Below, piece by piece: positions 17,035-23,845 of a DNA stretch of 42,536 bases. Both the position numbers and the translations under genes were made by a program. The DNA is from JBBDMW01 sp040878005. Its GTDB lineage: Bacteria > Chloroflexota > Dehalococcoidia > Lucifugimonadales > Lucifugimonadaceae. Below the pieces are notes generated by a model. That model was not told the DNA's origin. It did no database searches and was given only the letters and a program-made list of their open reading frames with translations. The stretch lies in the NCBI GenBank assembly GCA_040878005.1, contig JBBDMW010000004.1:1-42536 (forward strand), given 5' to 3'. Numbering within the stretch: position 1 is the first letter of the stretch; every line of letters begins with the position of its first letter.

Positions 17035-17097
17035 CTGCCTTCCCAGTTGCCCCTGGCCGAGGTCAGCGATCCTAGTTGGGGCCAGCTGGGAAGGCAG
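17035..17097 (+). promoter_or_regulatory. intercistronic hairpin between the selenoprotein and glutaredoxin-like genes
   Basis: A 12-bp perfect stem, CTGCCTTCCCAG (17035-17046) with CTGGGAAGGCAG (17086-17097), extended by a G-U and two more pairs. No T run. This is the second long intercistronic hairpin of the island; it could limit read-through to the small redox genes or protect the upstream mRNA from 3' decay. Confidence 0.65.
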
Positions 17098-17148
17098 ACA
17101 GGACCCTGGGAATAGTCCAAGCATCCATGTTCAACGTAGGAGACAGAG

Positions 17149-17388
17149 ATGAGTCAAGTAACGGTCTACTCCTCAAATTATTGCGGCTCCTGCCTGATGG
17201 TAAAGGAGTATCTTCAGTTGAAAGATGTTCCTTTCGTAGAGAAGAACGTCTCGGCTGATAACAACAGCAAAGATGAACTTTTGTCGCTTGGTTTCGATAC
17301 AACCCCGGTGACGGTAGTCGGAAACGTGACAATCCGTGGATTTGACACTCGTCAGTTGGACCTAGCAATTGCTTCGCTCGACAAGTAA
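17149..17388 (+). CDS. glutaredoxin-like thiol-disulfide protein (CGSC active site)
   Basis: 79 aa, the size of a minimal glutaredoxin/NrdH. The thioredoxin fold is readable: strand V-T-V-Y-S, active site Y-C-G-S-C (Cys12 and Cys15), helix, then the cis-proline T-T-P-V-T and a final G-F-D-T-R-Q-L motif. GGAGA ribosome site 5-8 bases before the ATG. It sits between the selenoprotein and a NifU-like gene, so it is a good candidate for the reductant of the Sec/Cys pair of its neighbour; this is inferred from gene order only. CGSC is unusual compared with CPYC or CVQC of classic glutaredoxin and NrdH. Confidence 0.88.
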   Translation: MSQVTVYSSNYCGSCLMVKEYLQLKDVPFVEKNVSADNNSKDELLSLGFDTTPVTVVGNVTIRGFDTRQLDLAIASLDK

Positions 17389-17454
17389 TTGTCACCAAGC
17401 GTTTTGGAGCGCTCTGGTTCAGGAGCAACTTCGGAATACAGAAGAGAGATTGAA

Positions 17455-17706
17455 ATGGTCAATCGAACATCCGATGAGAAACTCAACTTTGTGCTTGAGC
17501 AGATAGAAACAATAGTTTCGTCTGAGGGAGGAACTTTAGAAGTCGAAGCGGCTGGCCCAGACAACGTCAGGGTAAAGTATTTGCCTGGTGTCAACGAGGA
17601 ATGCCCTGAGTGTGTTCCGACTATAGAACAGGTCCAGCAATTCATGGACGCTTCTATTGGGATCCACGCCCCTCATATCAAAAATGTCCAGGTCGTCTTG
17701 CCGTAA
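17455..17706 (+). CDS. NifU-like small protein with CPEC motif
   Basis: 83 aa. It resembles the C-terminal NifU/Nfu domain: an N-terminal helix, then E-G-G-T-L-E-V-E, V-R-V-K-Y-L-P-G, a C-P-E-C motif, a helix and an I-K-N-V-Q-V-V strand. Nfu domains bind or transfer iron-sulfur clusters through C-x-x-C. Start chosen at the ATG after AGAGAGATTGAA rather than at the longer GTC-adjacent in-frame options, since it gives the domain's normal length. Likely co-transcribed with the glutaredoxin-like gene 66 bases upstream. Whether it handles Fe-S, sulfur or selenium is unknown. Confidence 0.75.
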   Translation: MVNRTSDEKLNFVLEQIETIVSSEGGTLEVEAAGPDNVRVKYLPGVNEECPECVPTIEQVQQFMDASIGIHAPHIKNVQVVLP

Positions 17707-17754
17707 CCATTGGCAAGAACAAGCCATAAAACGTCAATGAATCGCGGCGGTCAC

Positions 17755-17851
17755 GGGAGTGGATGGGTTCCGGTGGCCCCCCGAACTTCAAATCCGTAGG
17801 CACCTGCCCTCCCGCAGATGCGAAGGGTTCGACTCCCTTGCACTCCCGCCA
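17755..17851 (+). tRNA. selC: tRNA-Sec (selC), anticodon TCA, with some imperfect stems
   Basis: A 97-nt tRNA with a very long variable arm and the loop C-T-T-C-A-A-A, anticodon TCA, as in all bacterial tRNA-Sec. Acceptor GGGAGTG pairs with CACTCCC, then G and CCA; the T arm is AAGGG-TTCGACT-CCCTT; the D loop has TTCCGGTG; the variable stem GCACCTGC/GCAGATGC pairs at 7 of 8 positions. Defects: the eighth acceptor pair is G-G, and the anticodon stem (CCGAA/TCCGT) has an A-C and a C-T mismatch. Either it is a diverged but working tRNA, or it has begun to decay. It lies 48 bases after the NifU-like gene and may be co-transcribed. Confidence 0.85.
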
Positions 17852-17887
17852 GGACAATTAAGCCAAACTTCCGGCGTGCGTAGCGCA

Positions 17888-18517
17888 TGATTAGATACGA
17901 AACGGTGCCGTTTGCGCCGAACAGTCTGTCTACATCCGGCTGAGCGAAAGCTCCAACAGGTCGAAGGCGCGCTGCTGAACCAACTGGTGGATCAAGGCAG
18001 CATGCTCTGGCGCATTACCTTAAGCGTCCCGTTAGGTTACATGCGCCGGCGAGTGTCTAAGGCATTGCTGCACAGTGCCTGCTTGGCCATGCTCAGGCCC
18101 CAAAACCTCTCCTATGCCTACTCCCGTGGTGGCAGCGCCATGCGGCGAATGTTGATGCAAGTTGAAGCCCTACAGCATCCAGCCAACTACTGTGTTCCAG
18201 CCTTGGGCCGGCCTATAGGTGGCGCGCCGTGGACGATTGGGTTATCCCGGCCGAAACATCTAGAGGCATTTTGGGGCAAGGTGGCTGTCAAGCGCACCCG
18301 TCCGTACCGCCCGCAGACCAATGGCAAGGCTGGGGCATTCAATAGGATCCTGCAGAACGAGTGGGGATACTTCAAGGCCGTTCACTTCAAATACAGAGCG
18401 GTTGGCAGAGCTGCCCGGTTACTTGCACTACTACAATGAGCAGCGTCTTCACAGCGGCATTAGAAGGGCACCCCCCGCCTCAAGGTTGTAAACAACGCCT
18501 ATGGGAAGTACACCTAG
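17888..18517 (+). pseudogene. degraded IS481-family transposase
   Basis: The C-terminal rve/integrase end is readable: R-T-R-P-Y-R-P-Q-T-N-G-K-A-G-A-F-N-R-I-L-Q-N-E-W, then after a frame change Y-L-H-Y-Y-N-E-Q-R-L-H-S-G-I, then after a further frame change V-V-N-N-A-Y-G-K-Y-T before TAG at 18515-18517. These are conserved IS481-type endings. The upstream half is scrambled, with only scattered similarity, so the 5' limit is a guess. No clear terminal inverted repeats were found. It marks the right side of the AT-richer island. Confidence 0.75.
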
Positions 18518-18597
18518 GGAGCCTTAACAATCACGCGTGCCAGCCAAATACGATAGCCGGCCCGGGCCACACCTTCAGCGAACAACCATTCGAACCA

Positions 18598-19500
18598 ATG
18601 TCACCACTCAACGTCACTGAACTGGACGCCTTCCGCGAGGCAGCAAGGGTTTCTGCCCTGGCCCGTGATTGGGCAGCATCCGAAGTAAAGCCTGGAGTCC
18701 GTCTGCGTTATGTGCAGGAAGGCGTTGAGGAGTTGATACGCCGGGAGGGCGCTGCGCCGTCGTTCCCTGCCCAGACAAGTCGAAACGAGATCGCCGCCCA
18801 CTACTGCTCGTCGATTTCAGACCCCGCGGAGTTCCAGGAGAACGACCTGGTCAAGATCGATGTAGGCGCTCATATCGACGGCTATCCCGCCGATAACGGC
18901 ATCAGTGTGGACCTTTCCAGTGATGGCCGGTGGGCGCCCATGATTGAAGCGGCGTCAGACGCCCTTGATGCAGCCATCGCTGCACTTGAGGATGGCGTCA
19001 GGACCGGCCGCATTGGGGCGGTGATCGAGGAGACGATCACCGCCGCCGGGTTCCGCCCAATCTCAAACCTTACCGGGCACGGCCTTGCACGATGGTCGCT
19101 GCACGCTCCTCCCCACATTCCCAACGTGGGACAGGCCGGTGGCTCGCGGCTCATGGCCGGATCGGTTTTCGCCATTGAGCCGTTCGCCACATCCGGCGTG
19201 GGGCTGGTGGAGGATGACGGAACTGCGGAGGTGTTCATACAGAGCGCTGCGCCAACGCCTTCGAACAAGATCACTCGCGCCTACCTTGAGGACATTGAAT
19301 CGTGGCGCGGCCTGCCAATTTGCCGCCGATACTTCCCCGGCCACCCGCGCAAGCCGTTCGACAGGTGCCTGCAGGAGATGGTCCGCCAGGGAGTCCTCAA
19401 CCCTTGTCCGCCACTGGTTGAAGCCTCACACGCCCCTGTTGCCTGGAAAGAACACACCATCTATTTGGATGGAGACGGCCCCCAGGTCCTGACCTCGTAG
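18598..19500 (+). CDS. map: methionine aminopeptidase, type II (archaeal/eukaryotic-like)
   Basis: 300 aa. All five metal ligands of the pita-bread fold are present: Asp88 and Asp99 in I-D-V-G-A-H-I-D-G-Y-P-A-D, His161 in L-T-G-H-G-L, Glu194 in F-A-I-E-P-F and Glu285 in W-K-E-H-T-I. The S-R-N-E-I-A-A-H-Y and S-L-H-A-P-P-H-I-P-N segments and a roughly 60-aa insert before the last ligand mark the type II class, usual in Archaea and eukaryotes, rather than bacterial type I. It removes N-terminal Met from new proteins. The ATG lacks a clear ribosome site. It follows the transposase remnant by 80 bases; its own base composition is that of the GC-rich backbone. Confidence 0.88.
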   Translation: MSPLNVTELDAFREAARVSALARDWAASEVKPGVRLRYVQEGVEELIRREGAAPSFPAQTSRNEIAAHYCSSISDPAEFQENDLVKIDVGAHIDGYPADNGISVDLSSDGRWAPMIEAASDALDAAIAALEDGVRTGRIGAVIEETITAAGFRPISNLTGHGLARWSLHAPPHIPNVGQAGGSRLMAGSVFAIEPFATSGVGLVEDDGTAEVFIQSAAPTPSNKITRAYLEDIESWRGLPICRRYFPGHPRKPFDRCLQEMVRQGVLNPCPPLVEASHAPVAWKEHTIYLDGDGPQVLTS

Positions 19501-19505
19501 TGCGT

Positions 19506-19544
19506 CCGTGCGGGATTCGAACCCGCGATCTCCGCCTTGAGAGG
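19506..19544 (-). repeat. 39-bp duplicate of the tRNA-Glu 3' part (att-like scar)
   Basis: Identical over 39 bases to 10275-10313, covering tRNA-Glu from the anticodon loop to near the 3' end, in the same orientation, and starting 6 bases after the methionine aminopeptidase stop. The rest of the tRNA is absent here. Anticodon-loop-to-3'-end identity is the usual form of an attachment site left by a tRNA-targeting integrase. Confidence 0.8.
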
Positions 19545-19618
19545 ACTGTAACCTTGGACGCCGCCCCAGAACCCCGGCGTCTACTCTGTCCCGGCATGTT
19601 CTTTTGACTGCTCGCGTT

Positions 19619-19714
19619 GGCGGCCGGGACGCATAGCCGCGCGCCTTGAGAGGGCGGCGCCCTGCCTCCAAACCAACTCCAGCGGCAACGCACACCTTAA
19701 CCACTCCGGCCGCC
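19619..19714 (-). pseudogene. tRNA-like remnant, class II (serine-type)
   Basis: A 96-nt cloverleaf-like sequence on minus. The acceptor GGCGGCC/GGCCGCC is perfect and a D-arm with GAGTGGTTAAGG is serine-like; a CTGGAGT loop would give anticodon GGA. The T loop reads GCTATGCG-like instead of TTCGAATC, so the gene is probably dead. The variable region contains an 18-nt run identical to the anticodon arm of tRNA-Glu, hinting at a mosaic. No CCA is encoded. Confidence 0.5.
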
Positions 19715-19833
19715 AACCCGTGGTTGGTGCTGACCCCCAGACACTTATCAACATCCGGCAGCGTGTACACAGCAATTCCCGTGATGCGACTGTCGGCCGG
19801 GCTCAGGCGTTTTTACACAGTGGGGTGATCTTC

Positions 19834-20439
19834 ATGCAGTTGGCAGCCAGTCAGCGCGTTCTACCGGCACGTTCATGGCTGCCATGGTGCATGGGATTGG
19901 CGCTGGTGTCCGTCTCCATGACATCACCGTTCCTGCTCCAGCGCTACGTAGCGCTCGACCCCACTGTGCTCGTTACATTCGGCTACGCCGCAGTCTTCGC
20001 GATGGGCCTGGTCGGCAGCATGACCTTCTTCCTGCCTATCCCGTGCCTGGCAGTTGTGTTCGCCGGTGGCAGCGTGCTGCACCCGGGTATGCTGGGCCTG
20101 AGTGCTGGGGCGGGGATAGCGACCGGCATGACGGCCTCCTATCTGCTGGGCAAGGCCGGCGACGGAACACTGCACCGGGTCACCAGTGGTAGGAACAGCC
20201 TGCTGGCAGCCGCCATCACTCACGTGGTCAGTTGGTTCACAAGGTACTCCATCAGGTCAACTTTCCTGCTGGCCCTGGTCCCAAATCCGGTGTTCGACTA
20301 TGCTGGACTCATCGCCGGCGCAGCGCGCGTCTCGCTCTGGAGGTTCCTGCTTGGCACCTTCGCCGGCAAGACGGTGCAGGCGGGGATTGTGGCGGTGGCC
20401 GGCTACTACGCCGCAGGTCCATTGCAGGCGCTCTGGTAG
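19834..20439 (+). CDS. VTT/DedA-type (SNARE-associated) membrane protein
   Basis: About 201 aa with several hydrophobic segments. The pattern F-L-P-I-P-C-L-A-V-V-F-A-G-G, then A-T-G-M-T-A-S-Y-L-L-G-K-A-G, and later A-L-V-P-N-P-V-F-D-Y-A-G-L-I-A-G and F-L-L-G-T-F-A-G-K-T is that of the VTT (DedA/TVP38/TMEM41) family, which act as lipid scramblases or proton-linked transporters. The G-x-x-x-G-x-x-G loop and P-N-P-x-F-D are family hallmarks. I chose the ATG at 19834; a GTG 9 bases upstream would also fit. Convergent with the following DapA-fold gene. Confidence 0.8.
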   Translation: MQLAASQRVLPARSWLPWCMGLALVSVSMTSPFLLQRYVALDPTVLVTFGYAAVFAMGLVGSMTFFLPIPCLAVVFAGGSVLHPGMLGLSAGAGIATGMTASYLLGKAGDGTLHRVTSGRNSLLAAAITHVVSWFTRYSIRSTFLLALVPNPVFDYAGLIAGAARVSLWRFLLGTFAGKTVQAGIVAVAGYYAAGPLQALW

Positions 20440-20461
20440 TAAGTTCGCCGGGCGGGCCGCG

Positions 20462-21337
20462 TTATTCGAGCAGCCCGGCCTCCTGGAGCGCTGCCCGCAG
20501 GACTTTCTTCTCCGCATCGTTCAGAGGGCGCGTCGGCCTCCGCTGCGCGGTTCCTTCGTAGCCCAGCATGTTTAGCCCTTCTTTCAGGGCCGCCACGCCG
20601 CGCGTCATGCCGAAATAGTCCACGGCGATGATCTTGTCCTGGATCTCCCTGGCCTCTGTGAACTTGCCCGCCATGCCCAGCTTCATGATTTCCACGGCGA
20701 TTGCCGGTCCCCAGTTGCCAAAGAACATGCACGCGCCATTTGCGCCAATCAGCGCTCCGGGCAGCAGCAGCGTGCCGTTGGGAGTCCAGAACCTCCGGTC
20801 ATGAGGGATGAACCGTCGCACGCGCGATTCGAACCGCAGGTTGTGATCGAAGATGTACCCAAACACGTTGTCCATTGAGCAGACAGCGCCAATCACCTCT
20901 GGCGGGGCTGCGAACATGCCTGCGTTGAATGTCTGGTGGATCACGATGATGGGACGGGCGCAATTTGCGGTCACTTCCCGGAAGTACTCTTCGACATCGC
21001 CTCCCTTGGGTATGCGTACGCGGATCAGCTCCGCGCCGGCCGCAGCCATTCGCTCAGCCAGGCGCAGCGTCTCCGTGGTTGAGGGATTGTCTATGCCGCC
21101 GATTACGAACCGCTGCCCTCCGTGGGCCTGTGCCACCGTCCGCACGGACGCAATCTTCTCTTCTTCGCTGAGATAGAACTCTTCGCCGCCCGCAGAGCCG
21201 ACCACGAAGCCGGACAGGGGCGTTTTGAGCCACTTCTCCACGTTGCGAGCGAGCGCATCGTGGTCAATGCTGTCGTCGGAGTGGAGTGGCATGGGGGTTG
21301 GCGAGACGACAATCGGATCGGAAGCTGGAATGGGCAC
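20462..21337 (-). CDS. DapA-fold aldolase-like protein lacking the usual Schiff-base lysine
   Basis: About 291 aa, TIM-barrel of the dihydrodipicolinate synthase / N-acetylneuraminate lyase family: V-V-G-S-A-G-G-E-E-F-Y-L-S-E-E-E in place of the G-T-T-G-E loop, a long G-A-D/E-L-I-R-V-R strand, and a C-terminal K-E-G-L-N-M-L-G-Y. The strand that normally has G-x-K with the catalytic lysine reads V-F-G-Y-I-F-D-H-N, and the Y-N-x-P strand reads V-I-H-Q-T-F. Both key residues appear lost, so it may not be a class I aldolase. A GTG start at 21337 has an ideal AGGAG site; a longer TTG-started form to 21361 is less likely. Gene order gives no pathway. Confidence 0.85.
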   Translation of the reverse strand: MPIPASDPIVVSPTPMPLHSDDSIDHDALARNVEKWLKTPLSGFVVGSAGGEEFYLSEEEKIASVRTVAQAHGGQRFVIGGIDNPSTTETLRLAERMAAAGAELIRVRIPKGGDVEEYFREVTANCARPIIVIHQTFNAGMFAAPPEVIGAVCSMDNVFGYIFDHNLRFESRVRRFIPHDRRFWTPNGTLLLPGALIGANGACMFFGNWGPAIAVEIMKLGMAGKFTEAREIQDKIIAVDYFGMTRGVAALKEGLNMLGYEGTAQRRPTRPLNDAEKKVLRAALQEAGLLE

Positions 21338-21481
21338 TGTGATCTCCTGGGCCTGTGACAACGCCCCGAAAGCTTACCGCTTGAGAGGCTTGGATAGAAG
21401 GCTCAGGCGGGGTGGCTGGCTCCGCGATATGACTGGCAGTCCCGGCGGACCGCCACGCAGCGCCAGCCAGCCTGTGCTTTG

Positions 21482-23542
21482 TCAGCCGTTCCGGTAATAC
21501 TCGACTAGTGCCACCACTCCGCGCACTCCGGCAAGGCCGAGAAGGCCGATGGCAACCCAGAAGTACCACGGGAAGGTGGACAGACCGAACGATTCATCTG
21601 TGGCCGGCGGTGTGGGAGTCCCATCAGGCCATTCCGGCCACGGGATGATGGTGCTTGTCGGCGTGACAGTGGGGCCCTCTGTGGGCGAAGGGGGCACGGT
21701 AGCGGTGGCCCCCGCCGTTGGCGTTGCTGTCGTCTCAGGTGTTGGGGCCGGGCTTGGCGCCACGGTGGCAGTCGGCTCTCCGGGGGTGACGGTGGGAGTG
21801 AGTGTCGGTGTGGCAGTGGGCGTTGGCTCCGGCGCCTGGACTACACCGGCGAGTGCGAATGTTGAGAATCCGCCGGCCTGGCCGCTGAACGTGGCAGTGC
21901 AGTGGGTCAGGCTGCCCGATGCCTCACAGGTGGCCTCCTCTATGAAGACCTCTCCATCCCTGTCCACCTTGACAACGGATAGCTGTTTCTCTTCGTCAGC
22001 CATGGCCTGGTACCAGGCGGTGCTTGCAGACAGACGCACCTCGTTATCGCCCAGTTGACCGCCGCCTATGGACGGTTCTACATCCACAACCAGAGCTACG
22101 TCCTCCACCGTGTCTTCCAGTGCCTTGCTGTCAGTCGCCAGGGCGTCATTTAAGTCCAGGCCGGAGAACTCCAAGAATGCATCGGCGGTCTTGTCGTAGG
22201 TGATTGTGAAATTGCTGCCCTCGTTCGGGAGCACCAGGACGCCCACCCGGAACTCAGCATGGACGTCAGTAACCAGGGCGCTGCCACCTTCCTCGCCGGA
22301 AAGGTCCGGAGAGTCGGGCGCAATCACGAGCGATGGAGCGGCCATCACAGCATCGATGCCGTCGGCCGTGGCCACCACCTCGACTTCCCCGACCATCGAT
22401 ATGTACTGTCCAAGTGTCAGCCAGGCTGCGCCGATCCCATCACGCGTGCTCAGTGCAATCTCTGCCAATGTGAATGAAAGCTCTCCGGCGGGCGTTTGCC
22501 CTTCGGTGACTCCTTCAACCTGAAATGATGCGATTACACCACCGTCATCGCCACCAGTGATCTGTATTGAGTCACCGGTTAGAGTTGCGCCGTTGCCGAA
22601 GGCTGGCTCGATAGCCTGCTGCACGGCCACCAAGTCAGCTTCAGATAGCGTGATCACCGTGTCCAGGGAGGCCACGCGCACAGGATTCGGAGGCTCAGGA
22701 GTTGGCTCCAGGATGGGCGGTGGCTCGGTCGGTCCCTGGGGGATGGCTGGCTGATCAGCCGGTGACGCCTTGGCGCCGAAGGTGACAGTGTTCAGCGCCC
22801 ACACATCAAACGTGTAGGGCACGCCGTTTTCAAGCCCGGTGATGGTGATTGAGTGCTCATCGCCCTCAGTCTGATACACGGACGAGCCGGGGAATACCTG
22901 GACCACGTAGGCCGTTATGGGCCCGCTGCCAGTGTTCTCGGGCGGGCTCCATGACAGGGTGACGCGTCCATTGCCGGGTACGGCGGTGACATCACGCGGC
23001 GCAGTTGGTCCCACCGGAGCAGGTGTGGGCGTTGGCGGAACCGCTGTCGGTGACGGGGTGGGAGTCGGCGTATCTGCCGGCTCCGGGGTCGCGGTGGGTT
23101 CTTCCGTGGCCGTTGCCGTGGGCTCTGGTGGTTCTGTGGGGGTTTCTGTGGGCTCCTCCGTTGGAATTTCCGTCGGGGGCACGGTAGCCGTTGCCGCCGG
23201 GGTCTCCGTTGGCTGCTCAGTTGGCGTCTCTGTCGGAGGTGTGGTCGCCGTCGCCTCGGGGGTTGCCGTGGCCGTTGGCTCCTCGGTGGGACTCTCCGTT
23301 GGCGTGCCAAAGATCAGGCAGGGGATCGTGGTGCAGGGGGTTGGCGTGGGCGTGTCCGTTGGTGGCATGGTTTCGCCGGGGTCTTCGTGCGAATCAGCGG
23401 ATACGGGGGATACGGGCGCGCCTCCTGCCCACGTGCCGGCCTGGGCGCCGATCAATGCCGCGACAAGACCCGCCAACGCTATGCACAGGGCAATTCGCCT
23501 GTGTAAACCGCCATCCAATATCCTCAACACCACCCTCACCAT
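21482..23542 (-). CDS. cell-surface protein with PT-rich stalk, fn3 domain and C-terminal membrane anchor
   Basis: 686 aa. Signal peptide at residues about 15-40, then a Pro/Thr/Glu low-complexity stalk (about 55-180) of T-P-T-E-x-P-T repeats. One fibronectin type III domain (about 183-275; P-T-A-P-R-D-V-T-A-V-P-G-N-G and Y-T-F-D-V-W-A-L-N) follows. A second domain (about 290-590) ends with a G-G-F-S-T-F-A-L-A-G stretch reminiscent of PGF-pre-PGF type domains. A second PT stretch and a C-terminal hydrophobic anchor (W-Y-F-W-V-A-I-G-L-L-G-L-A-G) precede a short Arg/Tyr tail. Probably an envelope adhesion or structural protein. ATG start; minus strand, alone. Confidence 0.85.
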   Translation of the reverse strand: MVRVVLRILDGGLHRRIALCIALAGLVAALIGAQAGTWAGGAPVSPVSADSHEDPGETMPPTDTPTPTPCTTIPCLIFGTPTESPTEEPTATATPEATATTPPTETPTEQPTETPAATATVPPTEIPTEEPTETPTEPPEPTATATEEPTATPEPADTPTPTPSPTAVPPTPTPAPVGPTAPRDVTAVPGNGRVTLSWSPPENTGSGPITAYVVQVFPGSSVYQTEGDEHSITITGLENGVPYTFDVWALNTVTFGAKASPADQPAIPQGPTEPPPILEPTPEPPNPVRVASLDTVITLSEADLVAVQQAIEPAFGNGATLTGDSIQITGGDDGGVIASFQVEGVTEGQTPAGELSFTLAEIALSTRDGIGAAWLTLGQYISMVGEVEVVATADGIDAVMAAPSLVIAPDSPDLSGEEGGSALVTDVHAEFRVGVLVLPNEGSNFTITYDKTADAFLEFSGLDLNDALATDSKALEDTVEDVALVVDVEPSIGGGQLGDNEVRLSASTAWYQAMADEEKQLSVVKVDRDGEVFIEEATCEASGSLTHCTATFSGQAGGFSTFALAGVVQAPEPTPTATPTLTPTVTPGEPTATVAPSPAPTPETTATPTAGATATVPPSPTEGPTVTPTSTIIPWPEWPDGTPTPPATDESFGLSTFPWYFWVAIGLLGLAGVRGVVALVEYYRNG

Positions 23543-23845
23543 CCACTGACGCCCGGGCCTCCCCCGGCGGTCTAAGTTCCTATTCTATGTCCCACGAAGT
23601 TACTTCCGCTGTAATTTACGTAACCGCGACGAAGGTGGTTCATACTTGTGTACATGCCACGTCATTTGACCCCTTGCGGATAAGCATCCAAATGAACACC
23701 CGCGTCGGCGGAAATGATTACGCAGAAAAAGCCTGCTGTGCCTTTCACTTCCACATGGTGTAATCTCCGCAAACCAGTCCGGGCAGTGTGCCCGCCGATG
23801 ACAGGCAGCCCGCCAGGGGGCGCCAGAAGGGAACGGGGTGATCCA
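23543..23845. other. AT-rich intergenic region between divergent genes
   Basis: About 300 bases with no credible gene. It must hold divergent promoters for the surface protein (minus) and the DapA-like gene (plus). Locally AT-rich text such as GTAATTTACGTAAC lies near 23610-23625, but no promoter could be assigned with confidence. The AGAAGGGAACGGGG stretch just before 23846 is the ribosome site region of the next gene. Confidence 0.35.

Noticed and set aside
10268..19544. Simple model of an integrative element with attL at tRNA-Glu and attR at 19506
   Set aside because: The duplicated 3' fragment lies on the 5' side of the intact tRNA, the reverse of the usual order, and no integrase is present; kept only as a scar of uncertain origin.
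22990..23330. The PT-coding repeat tract as a CRISPR or DNA repeat array
   Set aside because: The repeats are short, irregular and in frame with a T-P-T-E-x-P stalk; there are no uniform repeats with unique spacers. No CRISPR array was found in the window.
22917..23549. 210-aa plus-strand Gly/Val-rich ORF
   Set aside because: It is the antisense of the PT-repeat stalk of the surface protein; the repeated composition keeps it open.
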